Below, piece after piece: positions 8,938 to 16,257 of a DNA stretch of 64,000 nucleotides. Position 1 is the stretch's first letter. Each line of letters opens with the position of its first letter. Position numbers and translations under genes: made by a program. Location: assembly GCA_947502835.1 (NCBI GenBank), contig CANNBJ010000004.1, forward strand, positions 359,669 to 423,668. The letters run 5' to 3'. The stretch is from Bdellovibrionales bacterium. GTDB taxonomy: Bacteria > Bdellovibrionota > UBA1018 > CAIMNF01. The notes under the pieces were generated by a model. It made no database searches. It saw only the letters and a program-made list of their open reading frames with translations, and was not told the origin of the DNA.

Positions 8938-9017
8938 TGCCCCCGAAGAGTGGGCATGAAGGAACTTTAGGGGATTCCCCCATCGTAAGTTGAGGCTATG
9001 CCCATTCTTCGGTGGCA
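8938..9017. promoter_or_regulatory. Structured intergenic region after serS with alternative pairings
   Basis: Bases 8938-8957 pair with 8998-9017 at 18 of 20 positions, one mismatch being G-U compatible. The 40-base loop contains the palindrome GGGGATTCCCC. ATGCCC occurs at 8937-8942 and at 8998-9003, and both can pair with GGGCAT at 8952-8957, so two mutually exclusive hairpins are possible. There is no T-run, so a simple intrinsic terminator is not the best reading. Confidence 0.45.
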
Positions 9018-9029
9018 GGTCGTAATTTA

Positions 9030-9058
9030 TTGACTGATTTTGTCGGAAATGGTAGAGT
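9030..9058 (+). promoter_or_regulatory. Putative sigma-70-type promoter for the 9066 gene
   Basis: TTGACT at 9030-9035 and TAGAGT at 9053-9058 are separated by exactly 17 bases. Transcription would start about base 9065, at or next to the ATG at 9066, so the mRNA could be leaderless. Confidence 0.35.
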
Positions 9059-9065
9059 GCCGCCC

Positions 9066-9509
9066 ATGATGAATTTCAAATCGCTCCCGGTATTCGGACT
9101 TTTTCTTTTGCTGTCTTCGGTTTCCCAGGCCGCCCAAGGCTCGCGCCTGAAGTGCGTGCTTGAGAACAATCGCGAGAGGATTCTCTCGATTGAGATTTCA
9201 GAAACCGATCTTGAAGGGCAGCTGGTTGCACTGACGACGGTGATGAAAGCCGATCATTCCGAGGAGAGCATTCAACGGGTCTCCAACGGGAGCCTTTCTG
9301 ATTCGAAAATTTACTTGTTTGAGACCGGGCAGGTGGGAGTCGGAACCACTTCTCGCTACCTCGAGCGGAATCGAAAGACCGGTTCTTTCTCCATTTCCAA
9401 TTATTTCCAGTGTGATTGGATCAATCACGAGGAGACCTGTTCTCCAGGGTCCGATCTTGAATATCGGGGATCAAGCGGCGATGCGGTCTGCACGCTTGTG
9501 ACCGAGTAA
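9066..9509 (+). CDS. Small exported protein of unknown function
   Basis: 147 residues from ATG 9066 (a second ATG follows at once). The first 22 residues (FKSLPVFGLFLLLSSVSQAAQ) form a clear Sec signal peptide with an AQA-like cleavage site, so the mature protein is periplasmic or secreted. It contains four cysteines, two of them near the C-terminus (CDW, ETCSPG), suggesting disulfides. A longer reading from GTG 9012 is rejected because it puts charged residues ahead of the signal peptide and crosses the putative promoter. I do not recognise the family. Confidence 0.7.
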   Translation: MMNFKSLPVFGLFLLLSSVSQAAQGSRLKCVLENNRERILSIEISETDLEGQLVALTTVMKADHSEESIQRVSNGSLSDSKIYLFETGQVGVGTTSRYLERNRKTGSFSISNYFQCDWINHEETCSPGSDLEYRGSSGDAVCTLVTE

Positions 9510-9515
9510 GCCTCC

Positions 9516-10205
9516 ATGGATTTTTACGAGGCGGTGCGCTCACGCAGGAGCATTCGGAACTATACCGACGCCCCCGTGCCCGAGGATGTGATGAGACGCG
9601 CGTTGAACGCGGCACTTCTTGCTCCCAATTCTTCGAATCTGCAAACCTGGGGCTTTTATTGGGTCAGGACCCCTGAAAAGAAAAAGAAATTGGTCGAGGC
9701 CTGTCTTTCCCAGCGCGCGGCGCGGACAGCAAAGGAGTTGCTGGTGGTCACGGCCGAGCCGCGTCGGTGGAAGCGGAATCGTGGCCGGATGATCGAGGAG
9801 CTTGATCGAGCGCAGGCCCCGAAGTTCATGTACCCCTATTACGAAAAGCTCATCCCTTTCACCTACGGATTTCAGATTCTTGCTCCGATCAAATGGATTC
9901 TTTTCAATCTCATTGGAGTGTTCCGGCCCATCGTTCGCCGCCCGTGGAGTCCTCGTGACCGTGAGGAGGTTTCCATCAAGTCGGCGGCTCTCGCGTGTGA
10001 GAACTTCATGCTGGCCATTGCCGCCGAGGGGTACGGGACCTGTCCGATGGAAGGGTTTGACGAGCTCCGGGTGAAGCGCTTGCTTGAGTTGGGGTTCGGG
10101 GATCGCGTGGTGATGGTCATTTCGGTGGGTGAGCCTGAAGTTTCGCGCGGGATCTGGGGTGCGCAGATCCGGTTTGATCCGAAAGAGTTTGTTCGCGAGT
10201 GTTGA
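9516..10205 (+). CDS. Nitroreductase family protein
   Basis: 229-residue FMN-dependent oxidoreductase fold. The N-terminal MDFYEAVRSRRSIRNYTD with RSR/RSIR phosphate-binding arginines, the APNSSNLQTW segment and the C-terminal AIAAEGYGTCPMEGF region are standard nitroreductase features. Members reduce nitro, quinone or related substrates with NAD(P)H. The insert around residues 90-150 contains a hydrophobic stretch (FTYGFQILAPIKWILFNLIG), less usual, which may form a membrane-contacting cap. Natural substrate unknown. Confidence 0.82.
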   Translation: MDFYEAVRSRRSIRNYTDAPVPEDVMRRALNAALLAPNSSNLQTWGFYWVRTPEKKKKLVEACLSQRAARTAKELLVVTAEPRRWKRNRGRMIEELDRAQAPKFMYPYYEKLIPFTYGFQILAPIKWILFNLIGVFRPIVRRPWSPRDREEVSIKSAALACENFMLAIAAEGYGTCPMEGFDELRVKRLLELGFGDRVVMVISVGEPEVSRGIWGAQIRFDPKEFVREC

Positions 10206-10207
10206 AC

Positions 10208-10225
10208 GAGTCAATTTCCTGACTC
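10208..10225. repeat. Short perfect inverted repeat upstream of the 75-residue gene
   Basis: GAGTCA (10208-10213) and TGACTC (10220-10225) flank a 6-base loop just after the nitroreductase stop. It could be an operator half-site pair or a weak terminator followed by a T-rich tract. A TTGCAA box starts at 10226, immediately after it. Confidence 0.25.
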
Positions 10226-10278
10226 TTGCAAGTTGGCTTTTTGTCTTTGAAACTCTTTCAAAGGCGGAGGGGCCAATC

Positions 10279-10506
10279 ATGAGTCAAAACCAGAATAGTC
10301 CGATTACCGGAATCCTTGATGAATCCGAGGTGTTTCTTGATTTTGGAAAACATGAGGGGCGATCGGTGAAAGAGCTCCAATTTCTTGATCCGGATTTGTA
10401 TTCAACCCTGGCCGGAGAAAAAGGGGAGGGCGTATTTGCCATCCGTCGTCATCGGGACAAAACTTTTCGACTTTTCTTGAATCCGCTTGCGCAGATGGAT
10501 CAGTGA
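10279..10506 (+). CDS. Small cytoplasmic protein with an exonuclease-X-C-terminal-like motif
   Basis: 75 residues from ATG 10279 (MSQNQNSPITG). The segment VFLDFGKHEGRSVKELQFLDPDLYSTL matches the short FGKyrGrsl...dp.Yl.wl motif seen in DUF3820-like proteins and in the C-terminal extension of some DnaQ/exonuclease X proteins. It has no nuclease domain itself. A longer reading from 10129 is rejected because it overlaps the nitroreductase gene out of frame. It lies 16 bp before the PurC-like gene and may share its transcript. Confidence 0.6.
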   Translation: MSQNQNSPITGILDESEVFLDFGKHEGRSVKELQFLDPDLYSTLAGEKGEGVFAIRRHRDKTFRLFLNPLAQMDQ

Positions 10507-10522
10507 CCGATAGCTTTTTGTC

Positions 10523-11710
10523 ATGCTGGACTCTTTTTTGCGTCAGGTGACGAAAGACTCGTACGGGCCCATAAGTTTCTCTGAAAAAACATCCATTCCT
10601 TCCGTCGTTCACAAATTCAACGACGGCTTTTCCGTTTTGGGATGGGGCCGGATGCCCGATCCGGTTTCGGATCGCGGCCGGATCGCCGCCGGTGTTTTCA
10701 CTTTGTTGAACGAGACCTATCGAACCGCGGACGCATGGAAAAAGTTTCTCCGCTCTCCCGAGGCGCTTTCTTTCCGGAAAGCGGGCTCCAGCATCCCGCA
10801 AAGCGGAAGTGTGAGCGCCATGCTCAATGGAATTTCGGAGCGACTGCCGGTTCGTTCCAACTATCTCGGAGTGATCGACGAGAAGTGCTTCAAGGCCTTG
10901 GATTCAAAGGCTCCGCTTCGATCGGAGCATCTTCTTTCTCCGGAGGGTCTCGGCGGGATGCTGAAGGAGGGAGCCACGCTTCATCCCGTGTGCGAATTTT
11001 TCCAGGAGGAAAAGGTCCCCTCCGCAACGGTGATGGGAAGGGCGGTGTGGGATGCCTCCATTTGGCGGAGTCAGGCATTTCCCAAGGTGCTGCCGTTCCA
11101 GTTCCTGTGTCACTTCACCCTGAATGAGTCCAGCGCAAGCGAGCTCAAGGCAAGCGATCTCTCGATTCCGAAAACCGCCGCCCTCCATACTCTCCAAGCC
11201 GGAACAAGCTGGGATTTTCCCGTGATCGAATTGGTTCTTCCGCAAGATCCGTTTCGACGGAGAATCGGCCTCTCCGAGGCGATTTGGATTACCGGGCTTT
11301 CTGCGGACAAACTCCAGGAGTTGATGCTTTCCGCCGCCTGGATCGCGGCATTCGGCCGATCTGTGATCCGCGGGTTTGGATTGAATCTCGAGTCCATCGA
11401 GCTGAAATTCGCTGTGCAGGAAACCCTGGAGCCGGTCCTTGTGGATGCCTTCTGCCTCGACGAAATGGGGTTGGAGACCGCAGGATCAAGGTTCCAGTAC
11501 GAGACGGCACTGGAGCATTACCGGAAGACGTCCTGGCATGATGCGGTGATTCGCGCGAAGACCCAGGCCCTCCATTCGGGATCCTCCGAGTGGCGCAGGA
11601 ATTGTGTGGAGCCGGTTCCCTTGCTGGATCCCCGGGTGAAGACAAAGGTGGAGCAGGAGTTTCAAGCGTTGGCGGGCTTTTTTTTCGGGAAGATGAGCAA
11701 TGTTTTGTAG
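10523..11710 (+). CDS. Divergent PurC (SAICAR synthase)-like protein, probably inactive
   Basis: 395 residues, longer than ordinary PurC (about 240-300). PurC-like landmarks in order: FSVLGWGRMPD (37-46; like the DWG.MPD segment), VLPFQFLCHFTLNESS (189-204; like the LVPLEVIFRN...GSS strand), DFPVIELVL (231-239), SEAIWITGLS (251-260), VDAFCLDEMGLETAGSRF (307-324) and YRKTSWHDAVIRAK (333-346). The signature D-x-K-x-E-F metal/ATP motif reads S-I-E-L-K-F at 291-296, with Asp, Lys and Glu all replaced. The reading frame is intact over the whole length. It starts a three-gene overlapping set with PurL-like and PurQ-like genes. Homology is from motif memory; loss of activity is inference. Confidence 0.65.
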   Translation: MLDSFLRQVTKDSYGPISFSEKTSIPSVVHKFNDGFSVLGWGRMPDPVSDRGRIAAGVFTLLNETYRTADAWKKFLRSPEALSFRKAGSSIPQSGSVSAMLNGISERLPVRSNYLGVIDEKCFKALDSKAPLRSEHLLSPEGLGGMLKEGATLHPVCEFFQEEKVPSATVMGRAVWDASIWRSQAFPKVLPFQFLCHFTLNESSASELKASDLSIPKTAALHTLQAGTSWDFPVIELVLPQDPFRRRIGLSEAIWITGLSADKLQELMLSAAWIAAFGRSVIRGFGLNLESIELKFAVQETLEPVLVDAFCLDEMGLETAGSRFQYETALEHYRKTSWHDAVIRAKTQALHSGSSEWRRNCVEPVPLLDPRVKTKVEQEFQALAGFFFGKMSNVL

Positions 11711-14105
11711 GGTCGAGACCGGATTCAAGACGGAGTTCACCGACCCTGAAGCCGAGCAGGTTCTTCGAAAAATCAGGGAAATCCACCCAAGCCTTTCCGA
11801 AAAGATCCGTTGGGTGCGGAAACTCCGCGTTTCCTGGCTCGAGGTGGATGCTCCCCGTGACAAAGTCGTATACGCCATTCAAGCCGCGTTCAAGAATCGG
11901 GTCACGGATTGGGTGTTCACCGGGGATCTCTTGCCCTCCGCAGCCGGCTCCACCGGGACTTTGTACGATCTGATGCAAGAGTCCCCGTTTCGTCCCGGGG
12001 TGTTTCACGGGATCGAGAAGCGCAAGCGGCTCAATGTCCACGATGAGGACGGTCTTGTGATCCTGGATGCGATCCAGACAATCCTCGGACGAAAGGGCTC
12101 CTCCGACCGGGTGGTCACAGGGGAGCTCCTCCTGCTTGAGGGAGCGAAGCTCATTCAGTCCGATCTGGAATGGATTGCGCGGAACTGGTTTGCGCGGGAG
12201 CAAACCGAGTCCTGGTCGCTCCTTTCGGAAGAGGAGTTGAAGCGGAATTCAAGATTCCAGGGGGAGCAGGTCGCGAAGTATCTGGCCTCACCCCAACAAG
12301 CGGTTCGCTCCCGATTGCTCCAGTTTCGCAGTCCCTCCCGGCCGCAGGATCTTCCGATCCAGTGGGAGAGGATCAATGAGTTGCTCAGGGTGCGGATTCC
12401 CCCCTCGGGTTCAAGGACGCCGCTGTGCGAGGGGGATGAGTGGAGTTTTCTCTCCGACATGCGTTTTTCCTCGGCAAAGCTGAACATGGAATCCCTGACT
12501 GAGACCGAATTCCAGATGTGTCGCCATCAGTTGGAGCACTTTGATCAAAAAGGGGAAATGCGCGTACAGACCCTCCTTGGCATTCTTCCCGAAAAAAACC
12601 GTCTCTGGAGAAGTGAAATCGAAGGGGAGTCTCCGCTCAAGGTGCGTGATGATTTCGAGGCTGCAATCGAGCGCGTGGCCGAATCCACCAACACCCCGGT
12701 TTCCGTCATGAAGATTCTTGAGGAGGGAAACGAAACTCTTCCTGCCTATTTTTGGACAGGAAGTGTGAGTCTCTTCAATCCCGCCCTTCTTCCTCCCAAT
12801 CCCCGTGAGAATGGATCCCTGTCGGAGCTTCTGTTCGTGGGACACTCCGATCAAGGCCAGATCAGGAATCTCACATTCCTGAGCGAATTGAAGTCCGCAT
12901 TTCGCCATGCCATTCAGGGAGAGGCGGTGGATTTCTCGATTCATGCTTCAGGCCGCAGTCTTTTGCATTGTTTGAAGGGATCCCGTGCCCATCTTCAGTA
13001 TGGAATGGACCTCCAGATCGACGGGATTCAGGACTGGTTCAAGCGATTCTTCGAGTCGGGCCTTTCCCTGGGATTCATCTGGGGAATCAACCCCGAGAAA
13101 CGGGATTGGCTTTTCCGTGAGTTGGAGTTGCGGGGGGTTCCGTACCTCGTGTTCGGGACCACGACTCTGACGGGAGACATCCGGATTTTGGAAGGTGGAA
13201 GTGTCAAGGCCGGTGCCACGATCCAGGAGTTCTTCAGTGCTCCGGTCGCACCCGACGCGAATCCGAACGGCTTGCTTGAGGAACCGATTTTCCTTCGGGA
13301 GGAGAAGAAGCATCCGGCCCGCTTCAGAAACCGGTTTGCCACAGAAGAGTTGATTCTAAAGCCGGAAACGTTTCATGCATCCGTTGCAACCCCGGTCGTC
13401 GTGCGGCCTTCGCTTGAGTCATGGTCCGGGCTGATGGTGCTCTCGGATCTTGTGGATCAGACCTTTACGGGCTCTCATCTTGATTACCTTCTCCGGAAAT
13501 GCACCGCCATCGGCGGACAAATCAATTCCATCCAGGTTTCCTATCTGAACGGACTTCAGGAGTGGTCGAAGATCCTCTCGAAGGTGGAGCGTGAGTACGG
13601 CATCCAGGTTTCGGAGATCGAGTCGGTGCACGAACCGGAGGTTCAAGCGCACTGGATGGCGATTCAGGTTGTGGCAAAGGTTTCCGACATCAGAGCGGTT
13701 CGAACCGAGGAGTTGAAGTTCGTCCAGGACCGGATCTACTGGTTGCCCGGCGACTTCGAGCAGCCGGGAACCCGTTGGCTTGCGGGATTCGAGGGCCGGT
13801 ATCAGACGGGCCTTCACAGTGCCGTTGCGATCGAGTCGACCGCGGATGCGAGCAAGGGAGTGGTGGACGCCCTTTCGTTTGCGCTGAAGAAGCGGAAACT
13901 TGGTGCGGAAGTGCGGCTGCAACACCATTTTCCCGGCGGATTCTTCGTCAGCGTCAGTGAAAACGAACGCTACGCAATCGAGGAGGAGTGGCGGGTTCTC
14001 GGGGTGGAATTTGAGTTTGTGGGAAGGGTGACCTCGACTCCGTACCTTGTGATCCGGAACGAGGCGGATCAGGTTGAAACCCTGTCCATCGAGGATCTTC
14101 TATGA
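11700..14105 (+). CDS. Divergent PurS-PurS-PurL fusion-like protein, catalytic motifs missing
   Basis: 801 residues. Residues 1-78 and about 95-175 each look like a PurS unit, an arrangement I recall at the N-terminus of some deltaproteobacterial PurL proteins. About 395-500 (FIWGINPEKRDWLFRELELR, then GVPYLVFGTTT) and about 700-787 (AIESTADASKGVVDALSFAL, LGVEFEFVGRVTS) match the C-terminal domains of the two PurL halves. I find neither MWSEHCSYK (catalytic His) nor ESHNHPS nor the GGI.RD ATP loop; the equivalent N-terminal part is short and reads LWRSEIEGE. Full PurS-PurL fusions are near 1000 residues. The start overlaps the PurC-like gene by 11 bp. Confidence 0.62.
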   Translation: MFCRVETGFKTEFTDPEAEQVLRKIREIHPSLSEKIRWVRKLRVSWLEVDAPRDKVVYAIQAAFKNRVTDWVFTGDLLPSAAGSTGTLYDLMQESPFRPGVFHGIEKRKRLNVHDEDGLVILDAIQTILGRKGSSDRVVTGELLLLEGAKLIQSDLEWIARNWFAREQTESWSLLSEEELKRNSRFQGEQVAKYLASPQQAVRSRLLQFRSPSRPQDLPIQWERINELLRVRIPPSGSRTPLCEGDEWSFLSDMRFSSAKLNMESLTETEFQMCRHQLEHFDQKGEMRVQTLLGILPEKNRLWRSEIEGESPLKVRDDFEAAIERVAESTNTPVSVMKILEEGNETLPAYFWTGSVSLFNPALLPPNPRENGSLSELLFVGHSDQGQIRNLTFLSELKSAFRHAIQGEAVDFSIHASGRSLLHCLKGSRAHLQYGMDLQIDGIQDWFKRFFESGLSLGFIWGINPEKRDWLFRELELRGVPYLVFGTTTLTGDIRILEGGSVKAGATIQEFFSAPVAPDANPNGLLEEPIFLREEKKHPARFRNRFATEELILKPETFHASVATPVVVRPSLESWSGLMVLSDLVDQTFTGSHLDYLLRKCTAIGGQINSIQVSYLNGLQEWSKILSKVEREYGIQVSEIESVHEPEVQAHWMAIQVVAKVSDIRAVRTEELKFVQDRIYWLPGDFEQPGTRWLAGFEGRYQTGLHSAVAIESTADASKGVVDALSFALKKRKLGAEVRLQHHFPGGFFVSVSENERYAIEEEWRVLGVEFEFVGRVTSTPYLVIRNEADQVETLSIEDLL

Positions 14106-14845
14106 GCAGCAAATACAGGGCCCTGATTTTGTCGGCACCGGGAAGTCGCGGAGAACGCCACTTCGAGCACGGCTTGAATTCGGTCGGGTTTGATTCTGAG
14201 ATCCTGAGTGTCGCTGACATTGTCGACTACCGGATCGATCTCGATCAACTTTGTCTGAAGTACAAGGTGCTTGTGGTGACCGGGGGAAACACGTATTCAT
14301 CGGTGCTCGGAGGTGGCAAGGCGTTTGCCATCAAAATGCAGCATTTGTTTCGTTGGAATCTCCAGAAATTCGCGGAACGTGGCGGACTTGTGCTCGGAGT
14401 CGGCACAGGGTTCCAGGCGCTGCTCCAAATGAACGTGTTCGGGGATGACTTCACCCTCCGGATCAATGAAACCGCCCAGAGCGAGAGTCGCTGGGTGAAG
14501 GCGGTTCCCATCGGGAACCGGTGCATTTGGCTCAAGGAAATGGGGACGATTGAACTTCCCCTGAATCTGAGGGACACCGAGTTTGTCATCGAACCGGGTG
14601 CGTTTGTCGAAGCCAAGGGCAAGATCGAACGGTTGGGGCTTGCCTGCCTGAAGACGGGGGATCCCGAGAAAATCATCGGTTTGTGCGATCCCTCGGGAAG
14701 AATCTTCGGGCTCACGCCCCATCCCGAGTATTTCCTGAATTGGACGAATGCGGAGGATTGGTTCATGAATCCGACCCGAGCAGCCGCTCCGGGGCAGGGA
14801 TATGCGATTTTTGAAAATGCCGCGAAATACTGCGAGCAATCCTGA
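14102..14845 (+). CDS. Divergent PurQ-like class I amidotransferase lacking the nucleophile
   Basis: 247 residues, close to PurQ length. VLVVTGGNTYSSVLGGGKA (56-74) corresponds to the PurQ PGGFSYGDYLRAG loop. GLVLGVGTGFQALLQ (95-109) corresponds to the nucleophile elbow LGICNGFQ, but the cysteine is glycine (G101). FGLTPHPE (202-209) keeps the His-Glu pair (H207, E209). Glutamine hydrolysis by the class I mechanism should therefore be impossible, although the fold and binding surface may remain. It overlaps the PurL-like gene by 4 bp and converges on gsk with 2 bp between stops. Confidence 0.7.
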   Translation: MSSKYRALILSAPGSRGERHFEHGLNSVGFDSEILSVADIVDYRIDLDQLCLKYKVLVVTGGNTYSSVLGGGKAFAIKMQHLFRWNLQKFAERGGLVLGVGTGFQALLQMNVFGDDFTLRINETAQSESRWVKAVPIGNRCIWLKEMGTIELPLNLRDTEFVIEPGAFVEAKGKIERLGLACLKTGDPEKIIGLCDPSGRIFGLTPHPEYFLNWTNAEDWFMNPTRAAAPGQGYAIFENAAKYCEQS

Positions 14846-14847
14846 GG

Positions 14848-16146
14848 CTACTTAGCCCAGTATGCCTCATCGAGACTCTCTTCCTTTTCCGGGAGTCCGC
14901 GGAAGAGGCGAGGAGAATTCCTTGAGAGGATCTCAAAGCTCACCCGGTTCGAGTATTTGCAGATCTGCGCAAGTGACGAGTAGGTGAGATAGGGAGCCGC
15001 GTGTTTCGGTGAGTTCGGAATCTTGCTGTAATGATAGCGGTTGGCAGCCATGTCGTGCAGCAAGGCCGCAAGCGCCCCGTCGCCCGCCCCGTTGGTGTTG
15101 CGGATTTCAAGAGGGCCACCCATGAAGGGATTGATGTGGGAGTAGATCTGCAGGGGCGCTTCACAGTCCGATCGCCTCATGGCACGCGAATATTCCCACT
15201 GGTTGTAGTTGACGATGGATTTGGTGTGCAGCTCGTGTTTGGTGAGGCGAGCGAACTTTTGATCCACAAGAGCGCCAATGTAGAGTCCTTGGGCCCCGAC
15301 GGTGAGGAGGGCGAGATCAGTCATCTGCAGCGCGCTTTCAAGAGAGAGGAGGGGGTCTTCGATTCCGGTGAGGGCGCGTGCCTCATCGTGATTCATGGCA
15401 AGAACGTTCACGTAGTCCGTGATGAATTTTTTGAAGAACGCTGCCTTCTCTCCCACGAGGCCGCTTGTGCCAAGAGTCAGGACGATCGGGACGGAGGCGG
15501 CCTGTGCGATCTCACAGGCGCGGAGCGTGGCCCGGAAGATGGGAGCTGCTTCGTCGCGGAGAATGTAGGCCGAGATCAAGAGGGCGCAAGAGCGTTCGAC
15601 CAGGGCGTCCGGAATGTAGTCGGCGCTCAGGTCATTCATGCAGCCCTTGGAAATCCCGAAGGTGCGTTCCCCGTCGGGCGTGATGAAACACATGGCGCGA
15701 CCCATGGGGGAGGGACAGGGCTGCAGGTGATTCAGATCCACTTTGGAGGATGTGGATGCAATGTACTTGAAGGAGTAATCTCCCACGGTGATCTGCTTTG
15801 AGATCGCGCCCAGGAGAATTGCCCGTTCGTCCGAGAGCACTGAGAAGTTGTGGAGCGTGTTTCCGACCGTGCCCCCGGGGAACTCTCCGCGAATTCTGTT
15901 CTCCTTTCGCAGGGTTTCATAAATTTCATCGCAAAGTCGGTGATCGATGAGTTGGGACTGTCCCTTTTGGAGTTGGTAGCGGGTCAGAAAGGAGTCTTCC
16001 ACCTGGCACTCGATGTCGACCAAGAGCTGGTCGATTCCGATCACGTGAAAGGAGCCCTCGGCCATGAAGTTGTGATCAATGCTGACGCGATCTTTTTCGG
16101 TGACGGGGAAGTAGTGTTTGCTTTTTCGTCGGCCGGGGAATTTCAT
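14848..16146 (-). CDS. gsk: Inosine-guanosine kinase
   Basis: 432 residues, within two of E. coli Gsk (434). The N-terminus MKFPGRRKSKHYFPV is almost identical to the enterobacterial protein, and MGGPLEIRNTNGAGDGALAA carries the PfkB catalytic GAGD. The C-terminus SPRLFRGLPEKEESLDEAYW also matches. It phosphorylates inosine and guanosine to IMP and GMP in purine salvage. Such close likeness to a gammaproteobacterial protein could mean transfer or strong conservation. The gene converges on the Pur-like triad. Upstream (16147-16257) is an AT-rich 111-bp region that should hold its promoter. Confidence 0.93.
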   Translation of the reverse strand: MKFPGRRKSKHYFPVTEKDRVSIDHNFMAEGSFHVIGIDQLLVDIECQVEDSFLTRYQLQKGQSQLIDHRLCDEIYETLRKENRIRGEFPGGTVGNTLHNFSVLSDERAILLGAISKQITVGDYSFKYIASTSSKVDLNHLQPCPSPMGRAMCFITPDGERTFGISKGCMNDLSADYIPDALVERSCALLISAYILRDEAAPIFRATLRACEIAQAASVPIVLTLGTSGLVGEKAAFFKKFITDYVNVLAMNHDEARALTGIEDPLLSLESALQMTDLALLTVGAQGLYIGALVDQKFARLTKHELHTKSIVNYNQWEYSRAMRRSDCEAPLQIYSHINPFMGGPLEIRNTNGAGDGALAALLHDMAANRYHYSKIPNSPKHAAPYLTYSSLAQICKYSNRVSFEILSRNSPRLFRGLPEKEESLDEAYWAK

Positions 16147-16257
16147 GGCAAAAAGTCCTCTGGAGGGATTCCGGCAGAGTAGTGGAGGAGCTGAAATTTT
16201 TCAATTAAAATTAGATAAAAACAATCAGGAATTCAGGGGCTCAATGACTCCGATTGA

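Noticed and set aside
10523-14845. Ordinary purC-purL-purQ operon of active enzymes
   Set aside because: The glutaminase cysteine and the PurC metal/ATP motif are replaced, and I cannot find the PurL histidine and ATP loops, so normal catalysis is unlikely.
10523-14845. Decaying pseudogenes
   Set aside because: All three frames are complete and overlap neatly, with no frameshift or internal stop over 4.3 kb, which is unlikely for neutral decay.
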